This document shows positions 34,149 through 45,594 of a DNA stretch of 64,000 bases, one piece after another. Within the stretch, counting starts at the first letter, position 1, and each line of letters starts with the position of its first letter. This DNA is from Geotrypetes seraphini. Lineage: Eukaryota; Chordata; Amphibia; Gymnophiona; Dermophiidae. A program made the translations under genes and the position numbers. Where the stretch lies: positions 22,954,664 to 23,018,663 of the forward strand of contig NC_047095.1 in the NCBI RefSeq assembly GCF_902459505.1, in the 5' to 3' direction. The notes beneath the pieces are model-generated. The model saw nothing but the letters and a program-made list of their open reading frames with translations, was not told the DNA's origin and did no database searches.

Positions 34149-37133
34149 AAAGAGCCCCGGAGCATAAGTTCGCTACGGGCTGAAATTTCCAAGCTGGGTT
34201 TTTTTTTTTTTTTTAAATGTTCAGCAGCGGCGGCAGCAGCAGATGATAGCCGGGCGCTCGTCTAAATTAGCTGAGCGGACCGCCCAGCTAAAAGGCCCTA
34301 GGGAGAACACTGCACATCGGTACTGCTTCGACGCATCGTTCATCATCCTCGAGCCATGCTTGACATCAGTCTTCAAGGCATCGATCTGCTTCACCAAAGC
34401 ATCGCTCCCCACCAAGGCATTATTCCTCATCTTCACTGAAACATCGGTCTTCATCTCCTTCAAAGCATCTACCATTTAAATATTAATCATCTTCTCCAAA
34501 ATGTCGCTCTCTTAGGTACCATTCTTCTTCAACAAAAGCACCGTCGTGCTTTGGGACACAGGTCTTTCCAGACATTCATCTCCATCAAAATCTGGGAAAC
34601 ATGCTTCCAAATCCAAACATCTCTCTTCTGCAGGTTTGCTCAAGCATAAATGATCTGCATCACCTTCTCCTTCATGGTACTGTTCCAGGAGGCGGTACTC
34701 TTCTTCTTCCATTCCTGAAGATTTGGATCTTCATTGCCAATCTACACATGGGGCTTCACCTTCCTCCACGGAGGTTTATAGTTCACAAGCAGAGTGATCT
34801 CCTCATTCTAATTCTCAAAGGGAACCTTCACCATCAGAACCTGTCTCATTTGTCTGGTTCATTTAGCAGGTGAGTAAGGACCTTAACATAAAGATGGAAG
34901 CAGACTCCACATATTCCAAGGAGTACATGGAGGAGTTAGAATTCAAACATCTTCCGAAAGAATTGCTGAAGCTTCCCATGAAATTTGGAAACCCCATACT
35001 CAGTACCAGCAGTTCTTGGGAAACTGGACTTTTGCTATAAGGTTATCCCTTGTTCAGGTTTCAAGAAACCTCAGTTGTCTCACCAGTCTCTAGTAGTAGA
35101 GTCTATTCTGAAGAATTCAGCCCCTTCTAAGGTGTACGTTACGGTACCTCCAGGGCGTGAAGGTAGATCGATGGACAAGTTTGGGAGAAGGTTGTACCAA
35201 AACTCTGTTGGCCAACAGAGTTTTAAATTATAACTTTTACTTCACTTCATATTGAATTTTGGATTAAGACCATGCCAACCTATTCAAATATTTACTTTCT
35301 CATCGACTACCGGATTTCAAATACATGTATCATTCTCTCACACAGCTCCGGCAGCATCCAGTGCAATCCTCATATGCATTTCAGCTGTCATCCAGAATAT
35401 CAGCACTCTCAATATCCATGAGGCGACTGGCATGGTTTTAGAATTGCAGATATGGACTCTAACCTCCAGGACCAGTTGGCTAATATCCCTTGCCTGGGGG
35501 AGGAACTTTTGGGGGACTCCATTGAAAATGCCACTAAGCTTCGTTGCTCAGATCTAAATCTAAATCCTCTGCCTCAGGGTGCAAGTCTTCTTCCTCATAC
35601 CAGAGTCATTATCCACCAAAGTCTGCACCTTTCTCTAGACCGCCCCAGAAAAAGCAACGCCAGCAACATCCTTAAAAGGCTCAGACAACTGCTGCGTCCA
35701 AAACAACTCAGCCGTTTTTACCATCTCTGCCAGAGCATAACGTTAATCTCTGCCTTTACCTCTTCCAATCGGAGGTCATCTACTCCATTACTACAATCTC
35801 TGGAAATTAATCACTTCCGACCTCTGGGTGCTCTTTATCATACAAGAAGGTTATTCTCTTCATTTCCTTCACACTCCCCCCAGATCACCCGCCAAGAGAG
35901 TTTCCTTCAAATCCTTTTCAGGCCTCCCTTCTTCTCCGTTCATCCAGCCTCTCGCAAGTTCCTAAGATTTCGGGTGGGGAATCAACATTACCAATACAAA
36001 GTGCTACCTTTCGGCCTGGCATCATTTCCCAGAGTTTTCACCAAGTGCCTAGTAGTGGTAGCAGCAGCGTTACGAAGTCACCGACTCCAGGTTTTTCCAT
36101 ATCTGGATGATTGGCTCATCAAAGACCCTAGGTCTCAGGGGATTACTGTAGCTACACAACAGACTGTTTGTTCCTGCAAAATTTGGGATTTGAAATTTAC
36201 TTTCCCAAATTTCAACTGCAGCCTTCTCAAAATCTGCAGTTTATTGGAGCTCTTCTTGATACTGTGCAACAGAGAGCATTTCTTCCCCAACAGCGTCAGA
36301 ATGCTCTCATACAACTTTGCCAACAAGTGTCCACCCTCACTTCACTCTCAGTGAGACACATGATGGTTCTCCTAGGTCACATGGCCTCTACAGTTCACGT
36401 GATTCCATTTGCCAGACTTCACTTAAGGATTCCTCAGTGGACCCTGGCTTCTCAATGGTCACAGGCTTTCGACCCGCTCTCTGAGCACATTACAGTGACA
36501 TCTTCTCTATGGCAATCTCTTCAATGGTGGATGCTTTCTTCCAATCTTTCCAGAGATTTGCTGTTTCAAACGCCACCTCATCAGAAGGTTCTCATGACAG
36601 ATTCATCAACCTATGCTTGGGGGGCTTATCTAGATGGTCTCTGTACTCAAGGGCATTGGTCCACCACAGATCGTCAAAATCATATCAATCTGTTAGAACT
36701 CAGAGCAATCTTCAGTGCACTCAAGGCTTTCCAGCATCTTCAAGTTCAAGTGGTTCTCATTCGTACAGATAACCAAGTAGCCAGGTACTACATCAATAAG
36801 CAGGGAGGAACAGGATCCCTTCTCTTTTGCAAGGAAGCTCAGAAGATTTGGAATTAGGCAATCCCTCACATCTTCTATCTGAGAGCTGTCTATATTCAAA
36901 GAGAGAAAAATTTACTGGTGGACAAATTAAGTCACATCCTACAAACTCACAAATGGTCGCTCAATTCACCATCTCTCCATCAAATTTTTTCTCAATGGGG
37001 GGACTCCTCAAATAGATCATTTTGCGTCTCCCCACAACAACAAACATCCCCAGTTTTGTTCCAGACTCTACTCTCCTCGTCGCCTGGAAGCAGATGCTTT
37101 TTTCCTGGATTGGATGAACAAATTCCTCTATGC

Positions 37134-38364
37134 TAGCGGTCTCAAACACGCGGCCCGCAGGCTGCATGTGGCTCTCTAGGTGTTATTTGCGGCCCACGGT
37201 CTAGATGCGATCAACAGCATTTCTCTTCCCCTTTCCCTTCCTTTTGGAGCAGCAGCGTGTCTGACCAGCTCGTTCCGTTCAAAGCCACGGGTTGGTGGCT
37301 CCACGCGCTATCCACTCCTGCATCGGAAGCCTCTCTGACATCACAACATCAGAGAGGCTTCAGACGCAGGCGCGGATCTCGCAAGGAGCCGCCACCCGCG
37401 GCTTTGAACGGAACGAGCCGGCCAGACACGCTGCTGCTCCACAAGGAAGAGAACGGAAAGAGAAATGCTTCTGCTGCTGCTGCTGTACAGGGAAAGGGAG
37501 AGGGAGGGAAAGGGGAAGAGAAATGCCTCTTCTGCACAGGAAAGGGGGAAGGGAAATGCTGCTTCTGTTGCTGCTGCACCCAATTGGGGAAAGAGAGGCG
37601 AGGAAGGAGAAGGGAGAGGAGAGGAACAAGAGAAGAAGCCAAGTTCATGGGAGGGAGGGAAAGAAAGGAGATATCAGACCATGGAGGGGGAGGGATAGAT
37701 GCCAAGGCATGGGGAGGGGAAGGAGACAGATGCCAGACCAGGGGAAAGGAAGGAAGGAGGGCGGGAGAGAAAGGAAGGAAAGAGATGCCAGACCATGGAA
37801 ATAGGACGGAAGAAGAGAGAGATAGGAAGGGAAGGTAAGACATGGAAACGTAGATTTTGAAAAGAAAGCAGAAAAATTGAACATTAAGTTAATGCCAAAG
37901 ATGGATGCAAGGCAGAAAGTGAAGACGGAGAGAAAAACAGTCAAAGGACAAGAAGGCCCTGGAAACATAGTTGAAAGCACAGAAAAATAAAGTCACCAGA
38001 CAACAAAGGTAGGGAAAATTATTTTATTTTCAATATAGTGATTGAAATGTGCCAGTTTTGAGAAAGAAAAGATATTAAACTTTAAATGTGAGGGCTGCAG
38101 AAAAAATAGAATACTTGGAGGGCCGCAGAAAAAATAGTTAATGTCTTATTAAAGAAATGACAATTTTGCATGAGGTAAAACTCTTTATATTTTATATATC
38201 TTTCCTTTTAACTTTTAAAGGAAAGTTTTATAAACTATAAATAGTTTTACCTAATGCAAAATTGTCATTTCTTTAATAAGACATTAACTATTTTTTCTGC
38301 GGCCCTCCAAGTACCTACAAATACAAAGTGTGGCCTCGCAAAGGGTTTGAGTTTGAGACCACTG
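37134..38364. mobile_element. hAT-like element at the right edge of the DIRS fossil
   Basis: It begins TAGCGGTCTCAAACACGCGG and ends GGGTTTGAGTTTGAGACCACTG, the same family as 6045-6322. Flanks CTCTATGC (37126-37133) and CTTTAGAC (38365-38372) agree at five of eight bases, so a diverged duplication is possible. Inside are a palindrome (37262-37425; TCCGTTCAAAGCC against GGCTTTGAACGGA), a purine-rich tract (37440-37840) and a second hairpin near 38096-38330 (TTAATAAAGAAATGACAATT-type arms). There is no transposase. Confidence 0.75.
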
Positions 38365-38372
38365 CTTTAGAC

Positions 38373-39162
38373 CTAAACCACTAAGAAACTACGGTAAGAT
38401 GATCTTTGATTTTATTTATTTATTTAATTATGTATTTATTTTTGCAAGATTGATCAGGATCCCTGTTTTTCTAATCAGGTCAGACCTTAGTGTGTGAATT
38501 ATGCACACTAGTCTCCAGGCTAAGAAGTAAGGAGATCTACATGGATATCACTTGTATTAATGTTACTTTTGAATAGTAGCAGAAAATTTTCCATACTTGA
38601 TTTTATTAACTTTAAAGAGGACCTTCAATGTTGTCAGCTGGAGAAAACATTTCCAAAATGGTGATGAAATCTTTTCCCAGAGAACATAGAACTAATGTAC
38701 TGCTCTACATGGCCTCAGTGGAAATGAGGACTTTTAAATAGAAAGTTAATTACTCTGATTCAGGGCTTAGTGTGTGTTGAGATTTTCTTCCTTGCCTGGC
38801 AGTATTCCATCTAATGTTTTCCTCATTTGAGTGTGTTTGACACTATATCATAGCATTATAACAACCCTCATCTTCTGGGAATCTTTAGCCTCACAAATTT
38901 GAGTCAGCAAAATTGAACTGGCTTTTATAAAGCAGTAGATTAGAAGAGTTGCAGATTTGTTTAGTTGCTTTAAACTTTGCTAGTGGCAGTATATGCAGTA
39001 TTAATAATTTTCCTACTGCTTTCGCACCCTGTCAGGAAGCAGCTGGAAATTCCTCTGTGTTCATCCTTCCTACCTGATAATACTAAGGCCAGAGGATAGT
39101 TGGAGCTGATTTTCCTGCTTCACATTGTTTAGCTCCAACCACAGTTTTGCATTGCTTATACA
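38373..39162. other. Unassigned intronic sequence
   Basis: AT-rich DNA with a TTTATTTATTTA tract near 38410. No exon or repeat family is recognised. Confidence 0.3.
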
Positions 39163-39211
39163 GGCAGTCCTCTGATTAAGAACGGGTTCCGTTTTTTAAA
39201 CCATTCTTAAG
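39163..39211. repeat. Short remnant of a CAGTCCTC...TTAAG repeat
   Basis: CAGTCCTCTGATTAAGAACG and CCATTCTTAAGTTGAATTTG form a short inverted pair, as at one end of a common vertebrate MITE. It abuts the start of the CR1 5' region. Confidence 0.45.
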
Positions 39212-39575
39212 TTGAATTTGTAGAGAGAAGGAAGCAGAGAAGAGAGGGAGAACAGAGAGGTGAGATGCTAAGAAAGCGGAACTAGCTCCAGGGAAGGAGA
39301 AGGAACATTGGGGCAGCAGCGAGAGTAGCTCCGCCCACCCCCACCGTGTCAGCAGCTTGCGTCCGGGCTCCTCCATAAAAGGAGGCGAGCCAATAGGTGC
39401 AGTTACGCTCCATGAGGCAGGGAGCAGAGAGGCGAGGCACTAAGAAAGCGGAACTAGCGCCAGGGAAGGAGAAGGAACATCAGGGCAGCGGCGAGAGTAG
39501 CTCCGCCCACCCCCACGTGTCAGCAGCTTGCGTCCGGGCTCCTCCATAAAAGGAGGCAAGCCGAAGGCGAGCGGC
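39212..39575 (+). promoter_or_regulatory. Tandem promoter-like monomers at the 5' end of a CR1
   Basis: Two units of about 200 bp (near 39212-39400 and 39420-39575) share ACTAAGAAAGCGGAACTAGC, CCAGGGAAGGAGAAGGAACA, GCGAGAGTAGCTCCGCCCAC, GTCAGCAGCTTGCGTCCGGG and CTCCTCCATAAAAGGAGGC. Each unit carries a GC box (CCGCCCACCCCC) and a TATA-like CATAAAAGG. They precede the 5' UTR, ORF1 and endonuclease of the CR1 on the same strand, as promoter monomers do in some other LINEs. A promoter role is inferred. Confidence 0.65.
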
Positions 39576-41612
39576 AAAGGCGTTCGCCTTAGCGAGAGCG
39601 CCTTTGCGAAGAGCCTTGAGAAGAGCCAAGTCGCAGACGACAGGACACCTAGGGGCAGCAAGGTAAGAACAAAAAAATCCCCCAACCCCCCCCCAAACCC
39701 CCCCCAAAAAAAACCCCCAGAGGATAGACTAGCACACAATGGTAGTTAACACACAGAGGATAGACTAACACACACAGCGGACAGACTAACGGACGCAGCA
39801 AGGTAAGAACAAGAACAAAAGTTAACACCCAGCACATATCTAGCTAGCAACAGACAGCACACAGCGAGCAGACTAACCAACACACAGCAGGCCGACTAAC
39901 CAACGCAAGCAGGCAAACCAACACACAGCAGGCAGACTAACCAACACAAGTAGGTACACCAACCAACACATACCAACAACCGGAGTACAAACCAAGTGAA
40001 AAGACAGGACCAGGAATGGCAGGGAAGACGAGGAGCTACAATCAAGGTCAACTCCCCGGCAGCCGAAGAAATCCAGATGAAGGCCACAGTCTCCATGCAG
40101 ACTGAAGAGGAAGCCCCCCCAATGGAAGCGGAGATCTCTGTACAGACCAAAGATGAGCCCCACCTGAAGACTTCAGTCTCTGTGCAGACAGATGAGGACC
40201 CCCCCCTGATGGAAGTCGGAGAGCTCTGTACAGACCGAAGATGAGCCCCACCTGAAGACTTCAGTCTCTGTGCAGACAGAAGAAGACACCCAGCAACAGC
40301 TCAATGGAGGCATCCTGCAGGAACTAACAAGTCTAAGGGAAGAGGTGCTGCGGCTAAGAAGTATCTGGGAGAGCGAGGCATTCATTGATGGAGTCCTCCT
40401 AGAACTGTCTCAGGTCTCCGAGCAAGTGCACGAAGATAGGTCCATTCTCAAGACACCCGAAACAAACGGACATGCAGCATTGGAAGTAATGGATGGGTAC
40501 AAGATGAGACTAGGGACGGTGACACCTGGCAACTAGTCACCTCTGCAAGCAAAGAAGAAGAGACTCGAGACGATGACACCTGGCAACTAGTCACCTCTGC
40601 AAGCAAACACAGAAGGCAGTCCTCCTCTTGGTTATCTTCAAGCATACACAACAACTTCACATCAACTCCGCAGATCACCCTGAGAAACAGATTTCAACTC
40701 CTAAAAGAAAGACCCGCCAGCAGAACTTAGGAGAATATTCAGGAAGACATCCAGGAGTGTAATCTCGAAACCCGGCAAACAACAGCCCCAACTCAAGAAG
40801 CAACGACTCGGCAACCCCCCAAGAAGCACAGAGTGGTCGTTATTGGGGACTCTATGCTGCAGGGAACCGAGGGACCGGTATGCAGACCAGATCCACAAGC
40901 AAGAGAGATCTGCTGTCTACCAGGAGCCAAGATCCGGGATGTGACCACCTGCATTGGAAAAATAATCAAGTCCCAAGACCATTACCCAATTCTCCTCATC
41001 CTTATCAGCTTCCTAGACCACGGAGAGGCACTTCAGGGACTGCAGGTCCAGATGGGCTGCACATAACTGGAAGAGGGAAGAACATCCTGGGTCGACGCCT
41101 GGCTCACCTGCTCCGGAAGGCTTTAAACTAGGTGATCCGGGGGAGGGTACCCACTCTCACACAAGTTGGGTAAGTAACTCTGAGGTAAGGAATCACGTGA
41201 ATACTAAAGGGGACAGAGGGAGAGAGGGAGGTAGAGTGAGAGGCACAGACTTAGTACCTGAGGTAAGTAATCAAGTCGGTAGAGTGGGGAACAGAGGGAG
41301 AGATGGAGACTCCATCTTGGGGTCAGGGGGAAAAAAAATCGCATGGACAGGGGGCCAGGGGGGAGAAATTGCATGGACCCTGAAGGAGACAGAGGCAATA
41401 GTAAGGGAGACAATGGCAAGATTGAAGGGGATAAAGGCAAGAATGAAGGGGACAAACTATCTCAGTCAGAAAACACTCCATGCAAAAAGAAAGAATGGAC
41501 AGCCATGTTAGCTAATGCCTGGAGCGAGATTGAAGGGGACAAAGGCAAGAATGAAGGGGACAAACTATCTTAGTCAGAAAACACTCCATGCAAAAAGAAA
41601 GAATGGACAGCC

Positions 41613-42326
41613 ATGTATGCTAATGCCCGGAGCTTAGGCAACAAAATACTGGAACTGGAACTGGAAATGAGAAACGCCGACCTTGATGTGGTGGCGATAT
41701 CAGAAACGTGGTTCTCGGAGTCTCACGGATGGGATATGGTCATACCTGGATATAACTTACTCCGCCGAGACAGAGAGGGCAAATCAGGAGGAGGGGTAGC
41801 TCTGTACATTAGAGATGACATCAAGGTTACTAAAATCACAGACATCAAGTTTACGAGAGAATCCCTCTGGGTGAACCTTGCCAGGGGCAATAACAAATGC
41901 CTGTATCTTGGTGTTGTATACAGACCACCAAGACAAAAGGAGGATGCAGACGATGAACTAATGAAAGACATTGAGACCATCACACTGTGTGGAGATACAG
42001 TGCTGGTGGGAGACTTTAATGTGCCCGATGTGGACTGGAACAAACCTTCCGCTACAACCAGCGGCAGCAAGAGGCTACTAGCCTCCATGCAAGGAGCATG
42101 CCTCAAGCAGATGGTATTGGAACCCACTAGGGATCAGGCAATCCTGGACCTGTTGCTCACCAACGATCACAACATGGTTTGGTTCCACCTCAAGAAAGGA
42201 TCCACTAGGTCAAATACATCGACTAAGGTCCTAAATTTTAAAGGAACTAACTTTCAGGACATGGGGGACTACATCTACCAAGTGCTGCAAAACCAAAGCA
42301 CGATGGACAATGTAGAGGAACTATGA
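41613..42326 (+). pseudogene. CR1 ORF2 endonuclease domain, truncated before RT
   Basis: This 237-codon open frame contains the apurinic-type endonuclease of CR1: N in NARSLGN, E in ISETWF, the Y/R region YRPPRQKEDADDELMKDIE, and GDFNVPDVDWN. It ends shortly after VWFHLKKGSTRS; the SDH motif that should follow LLLTND is not present in a usual form. It would be read from the full-length CR1 transcript and nick target DNA for reverse transcription. The frame has no internal stop but has lost the polymerase, so it is a fragment. Confidence 0.85.
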
Positions 42327-42332
42327 TCGACT

Positions 42333-44290
42333 CTGACAAGGATGCACAAGACTTCAGAGTAGATTTTGTCCTTAAAAGACAATTTGAGGTTCCTGCACTG
42401 AGACTGAAGGTAGCAGCATTGGCATCTTATATTGCACAGGCATGCCACTCTCATTTAAGCCAGGCTCCGGATTCAGACAGCAGCCCTAACCCCCAGTTCC
42501 TCTTGGAGGGGGTTTACTATGCTGCGGATAATCTCTATGATCTTTTCATGGTTCTGAGCAAGGTCTCTGCTTATACGATTTCCGCCTGTAGAATGCTCTG
42601 GATTAGACAGTGGGCGGGAGACTCGGCCTTTAAAGCGATCCTAAGTAAACTTCCCTTCAGAGACAGTTACTATTTGGCAAGGGCCTAGACAATCTCAGGG
42701 CCTTTCCCCCTAGGGTGGGCCGTTTCCCATAAGGTGGGGAGCAGGCTGTCAGGCTGGACACTATCAGGCTTGGACACAGATCTCTTCAGATCAGTGGGTG
42801 CTGGAAGTCATTGGATAGGTACAAGCTAGAATTGTACTGGCCCCTCCCGGAATTCCTTCTCACTTCTTTGGCAGGGAAACCAGAAAAGGTGGCCTGGGTG
42901 CAGTTGAAGATTCAGAAGCTTATTGCTCTAGGTACCACAAGGAGAACAGAGCTTGGGCAGATACTCCATATATTTCATCGTGCCCCAAAAAAGACTCAGT
43001 AGACTGGAGACCAATTCCGGATCTAAAGTCAGTCAATGCAACCCTCAAGATTTCCCGCTTCCGCATGGAAACAATGTGGTTGGTCATTGCCTCAGTTGTG
43101 CTAGGGGAGAATACCTTGCCTCTATGGACCTCACAGAGGCACACGTGCATATTCCCATCTTTCTGTATCACAGAAAGTTCTTGAGATTCCATATTCTGGA
43201 CAACATTTCCAATTCTCTGCTCTTCCCTTTGGCCTAGCAGCAACTCTATGAACTTTTACTATTTTGGGGGCTGGAGGGGGGGAAGGGGGTTGTTGTATCA
43301 GGAGCACGACTTTGGAGGTTGTCAGGTGGAGTACAGGAGCTAATTTTTTTTTTTTTGTCGACAACTTTTTTTTGCCGGTTGGTTGAGAGTGCTGGTTAAT
43401 TGAATACCAGTGGTAGTGGTAGTGGTTGTGGTAGCGCACCTCCGCAAGGCAGGAATTCAGGTACATCCTTACCTAGACAATTGGCTCATAAGAGCACCTT
43501 CAAGGATTGAGGGAGTGATAGCGGTAGAGCAAGTGATCCAGCTTCAATAGATGTTGGGTTGGGTAGTCAATTTGATCTCAACTTGGGCTCTGGAATACCT
43601 GGAAATCTGTATTGAGATGGCACAGAACAGGGTTTTCCTCTTGGAAGCAAGTAAAATGAAGTTCTTTAGGCAAATTCAGGAGATTCGCGGCTTGCAGGCC
43701 CTCATAGTGTGACAGTTAGTTATTTAAACTACTGGAATCCATAGTAGCCATGATAGATGTGGTTCCCTGGGCAAGTGCACACTTGCGCCCACTTTAGGAG
43801 TCACTCCTCTCAAGGTGATCTCCAAGCAGACACTCTGGACCTCCCGCTGCCATGATCGGGCAAGGCATGGAGCAGCCTGGACTGGTGGCTGGAGCCACAG
43901 TCCTTCAACAGGGTATGCATCTCCCAGTGGACAGTCCTGAAAATGGATGCTTGCCTATTCAGCTGGGGAGCTCATTGCGAGGGATTCCCGCTACAAGGGC
44001 AGTGGTTCCCATCTCAGACCTCTAAGCAGTTGAGATGGGCAGTGGTCCCCATCTCAATTGCTTAGAGCTGAAAGCAATACAATTAGCTCTACGAGCCCTA
44101 GACAGCACCCCAGAAGGAATGGCAGTCTGAGTCATCTCAGACAATGCGACTGCAGTAGCCTATGTAAACAGGCAAGGAGGCACCATCCTTATCCACCTGG
44201 ATATGGTCACTTTAGGTGCTGGTCTCCCCCGATATGCTGCATTTGTAAGCACGAAGAGGTGATCAGACAGCCATAACTCGATCACCTCCA
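42333..44290 (+). mobile_element. DIRS-type retrotransposon fossil, gag-like to RNase H
   Basis: The first part (42340-42690) reads FRVDFVLKRQFEVPALRLKV and further gag-like helices also seen at 54410-54680. The RT region follows (about 42880-43550) and RNase-H-like text near 43900-44280. A 165-bp block at about 43250-43413 is foreign and matches 45790-45950. The recombinase is not present in this orientation. It is an old copy with many breaks. Confidence 0.75.
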
Positions 44291-44399
44291 AGTATTGCAT
44301 CAAAATTCATCGCACATCCAGAAATTTCAAAATATCTGTTTTCTTCACTCCTGTAAATATGAAAGCTGGGAGTCACACCACCTGGTTCATGTTAAAACT

Positions 44400-45500
44400 G
44401 GACATGACTTTCGGTAGGAAGGAAGGGACCATTCGACTCAAGACGCTATCCTCTGAGATGCAAAGAAAGGATTCCCTGCAGGACAGAGCCTGGAACTTAC
44501 TGACATCCCAGTCATTAAGAAAACTGTCTTAACTGTCAGATCAATCATGGATGCCTCTTCCAAAGGTTCATATGGGACCTTTACAAATGCCTGCAAGACC
44601 TGATTAAGATTTGAAGACAGGAAAGGCTGTTGCACTGGAAGGCGAAGATACAAGGCTCCCTTCTAAAATCTGTTGGACTTGTTGGACTGTGCTCTGAAGC
44701 AAGAAAGTCTGACTTTCTATACCTTGAGGGAGCTAACTGCCAGGCCCTTCTCCAGACCTTCCTGCAGGAAGATGAGCACTACCGAAACTGATGCAATCAC
44801 TGGGTCCAAACAGTTTTGCTCACACCAGGTTCTGAAACACTTCCAGGCCTTCGGCCGCTAACGTGGACTGTTTCTTAGCCCTCAGAAGCGTGGCAGAAAT
44901 CTTCAGAGAATAATAGCCTTTATTTTCTAAGACTCTGCATTCAAGAGCCATGTTTAAAGGCCAAAGCGCTCCAGATCCTCCAGGGAAATGGGACCCTGTG
45001 AGAGAAGATTTGGATGACAAGGAAGCCTGATAGCCACTTCTCTCTTGCAGACGTACTAAGTCAGCATACCACGGCCATCTCTTCCAGTCTGAAGCTACCA
45101 GGATCACTTGACCTGGATTCTTCTGACTCGTTGACGCACTCTGCTGCCTATCATTGGCCATGGAGGGAACACATACACGAGCTCCTCCACAGGCCAGGCC
45201 TGGACTAGAGCATCCAGCTCAGCACTTCTGGGTTCGTACCTTCGACTGAAAAAATGAGCTGACTTTTTGTTGGATGCTGAGGCCATGAGGTTGAACTTCG
45301 GATGCCTCCCAGCGCCTGACTATGCAGACTAAGGCTCTCCAAGTGAGAGAGATCACTCCCAAGGATGCAAGGTCTACCCACTTAGGAAGTCCACCTGCAC
45401 ATTCTCCACCCCCAGCTCCGTAAGCCAGTGAGATGGCCAAGAGATGGGCTTCTGCCCACTGGAAGAGCAGGCAAGCTTCCAAGTTCGGCAATGTATCACC
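44400..45500 (-). mobile_element. DIRS-type retrotransposon fossil, recombinase side, opposite orientation
   Basis: On the minus strand the region between RNase H and the tyrosine recombinase is recognisable (EELVYVFPPWPMIGSRV, QVILVASDWKRWPWYADLVR), with a recombinase segment further left (IDLTVKTVFLMTG). It faces the + strand piece at 42333-44290. It is broken, with perhaps ten breaks, and is old. Confidence 0.65.
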
Positions 45501-45594
45501 TGGCAGAGGAAAAGCCCTGCTTGGGGGCTGTCCAGAAGCAGCCTATTATGATGCTTCCTCTGCTCAACAGCTTCCTCCTGCTTTGAGTAAATGA

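Larger units (their letters stand above)
28213..34313. mobile_element. Composite block bounded by hAT termini, inside the DIRS fossil
   Basis: The block starts CAGTGTTCTTCCCAGAAATT and ends CTAGGGAGAACACTG, inverted hAT-type ends. Imperfect flanks CACATC-A (before 28213) and CACATCGG (34314-34321) suggest a single 8-bp duplication. The DIRS gag-like region is collinear on both sides. Inside, in order, are a Harbinger MITE (28306-28476), a second GGGGAGAACACTG terminus at 28764, a hAT (28938-30293), a CR1 (30352-32307), unassigned sequence (32308-32927) and a truncated hAT (32936-34313). Whether the block moved as one unit or grew by nested insertion is inference. Confidence 0.55.
32936..34313. 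mobile_element. hAT-like element, left end intact, right end replaced by an internal terminus
   Basis: It starts CAGGGGTGCCCACACTTTTT after TTCTAGAG (32928-32935) and aligns with the complete copy at 56580-57831 throughout. It stops at CTAGGGAGAACACTG, a point that is internal in the other copy, so the last 119 bp and the GGGCACCCCTG end are missing. A Harbinger MITE lies at 33144-33274 and a long palindrome at 33796-34148, with the small stem CGGGTCCTGCCTTCGCGGAA repeated in both arms. The frames in the pyrimidine-rich 33430-33600 are artefacts. Confidence 0.8.
27178..37133 (+). mobile_element. DIRS-type retrotransposon fossil, interrupted by a 6.1-kb composite insertion
   Basis: The left end CCCAGGACAAGCAGGCAACA matches the left end of the copy at 46765. 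A gag-like serine-rich region follows up to 28212 and continues after the insertion from 34314. Reverse transcriptase and RNase H of the DIRS type are recognisable at about 35850-36900 (LRFRVGNQHYQYKVLPFGLA, YLDDWL, TDSSTYAWGAYLDG). The tyrosine recombinase is absent, and the right side stops at the hAT at 37134. It is broken, with on the order of ten or more breaks, but is old only to a moderate degree, since whole domains still read. The insert is listed separately. Confidence 0.85.
39212..42330 (+). mobile_element. CR1 LINE, 5' half: 5' UTR, ORF1, endonuclease
   Basis: After the monomers comes a 5' UTR with repeated GACTAACCAACACA words (39730-39970), then degenerate ORF1. Its first part has repeated VSVQT/EVSVQT-like motifs (39996-40300) and a probable coiled coil (LQELTSLREEVLRLRSIWE). 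Its last part is the GDSL-type esterase with VVVIGDSMLQGTEGPVCRPD near 40833 and DGLHITGRGKNILGRRL near 41055; the middle with GTNDT is deleted. A 110-bp tandem duplication lies at 41420-41640. ORF2 opens with an intact endonuclease at 41613-42326: ANARSLGNK, ISETWF, GGGVALYIRD, GVVYRPPR, GDFNVPDVDW and LLLTND. The RT half is missing, and DIRS sequence starts at about 42333. Confidence 0.9.

Noticed and set aside
37257-37843. Overlapping frames of up to 193 codons on both strands
   Set aside because: They lie in a purine-rich tract plus palindrome inside the hAT at 37134-38364.
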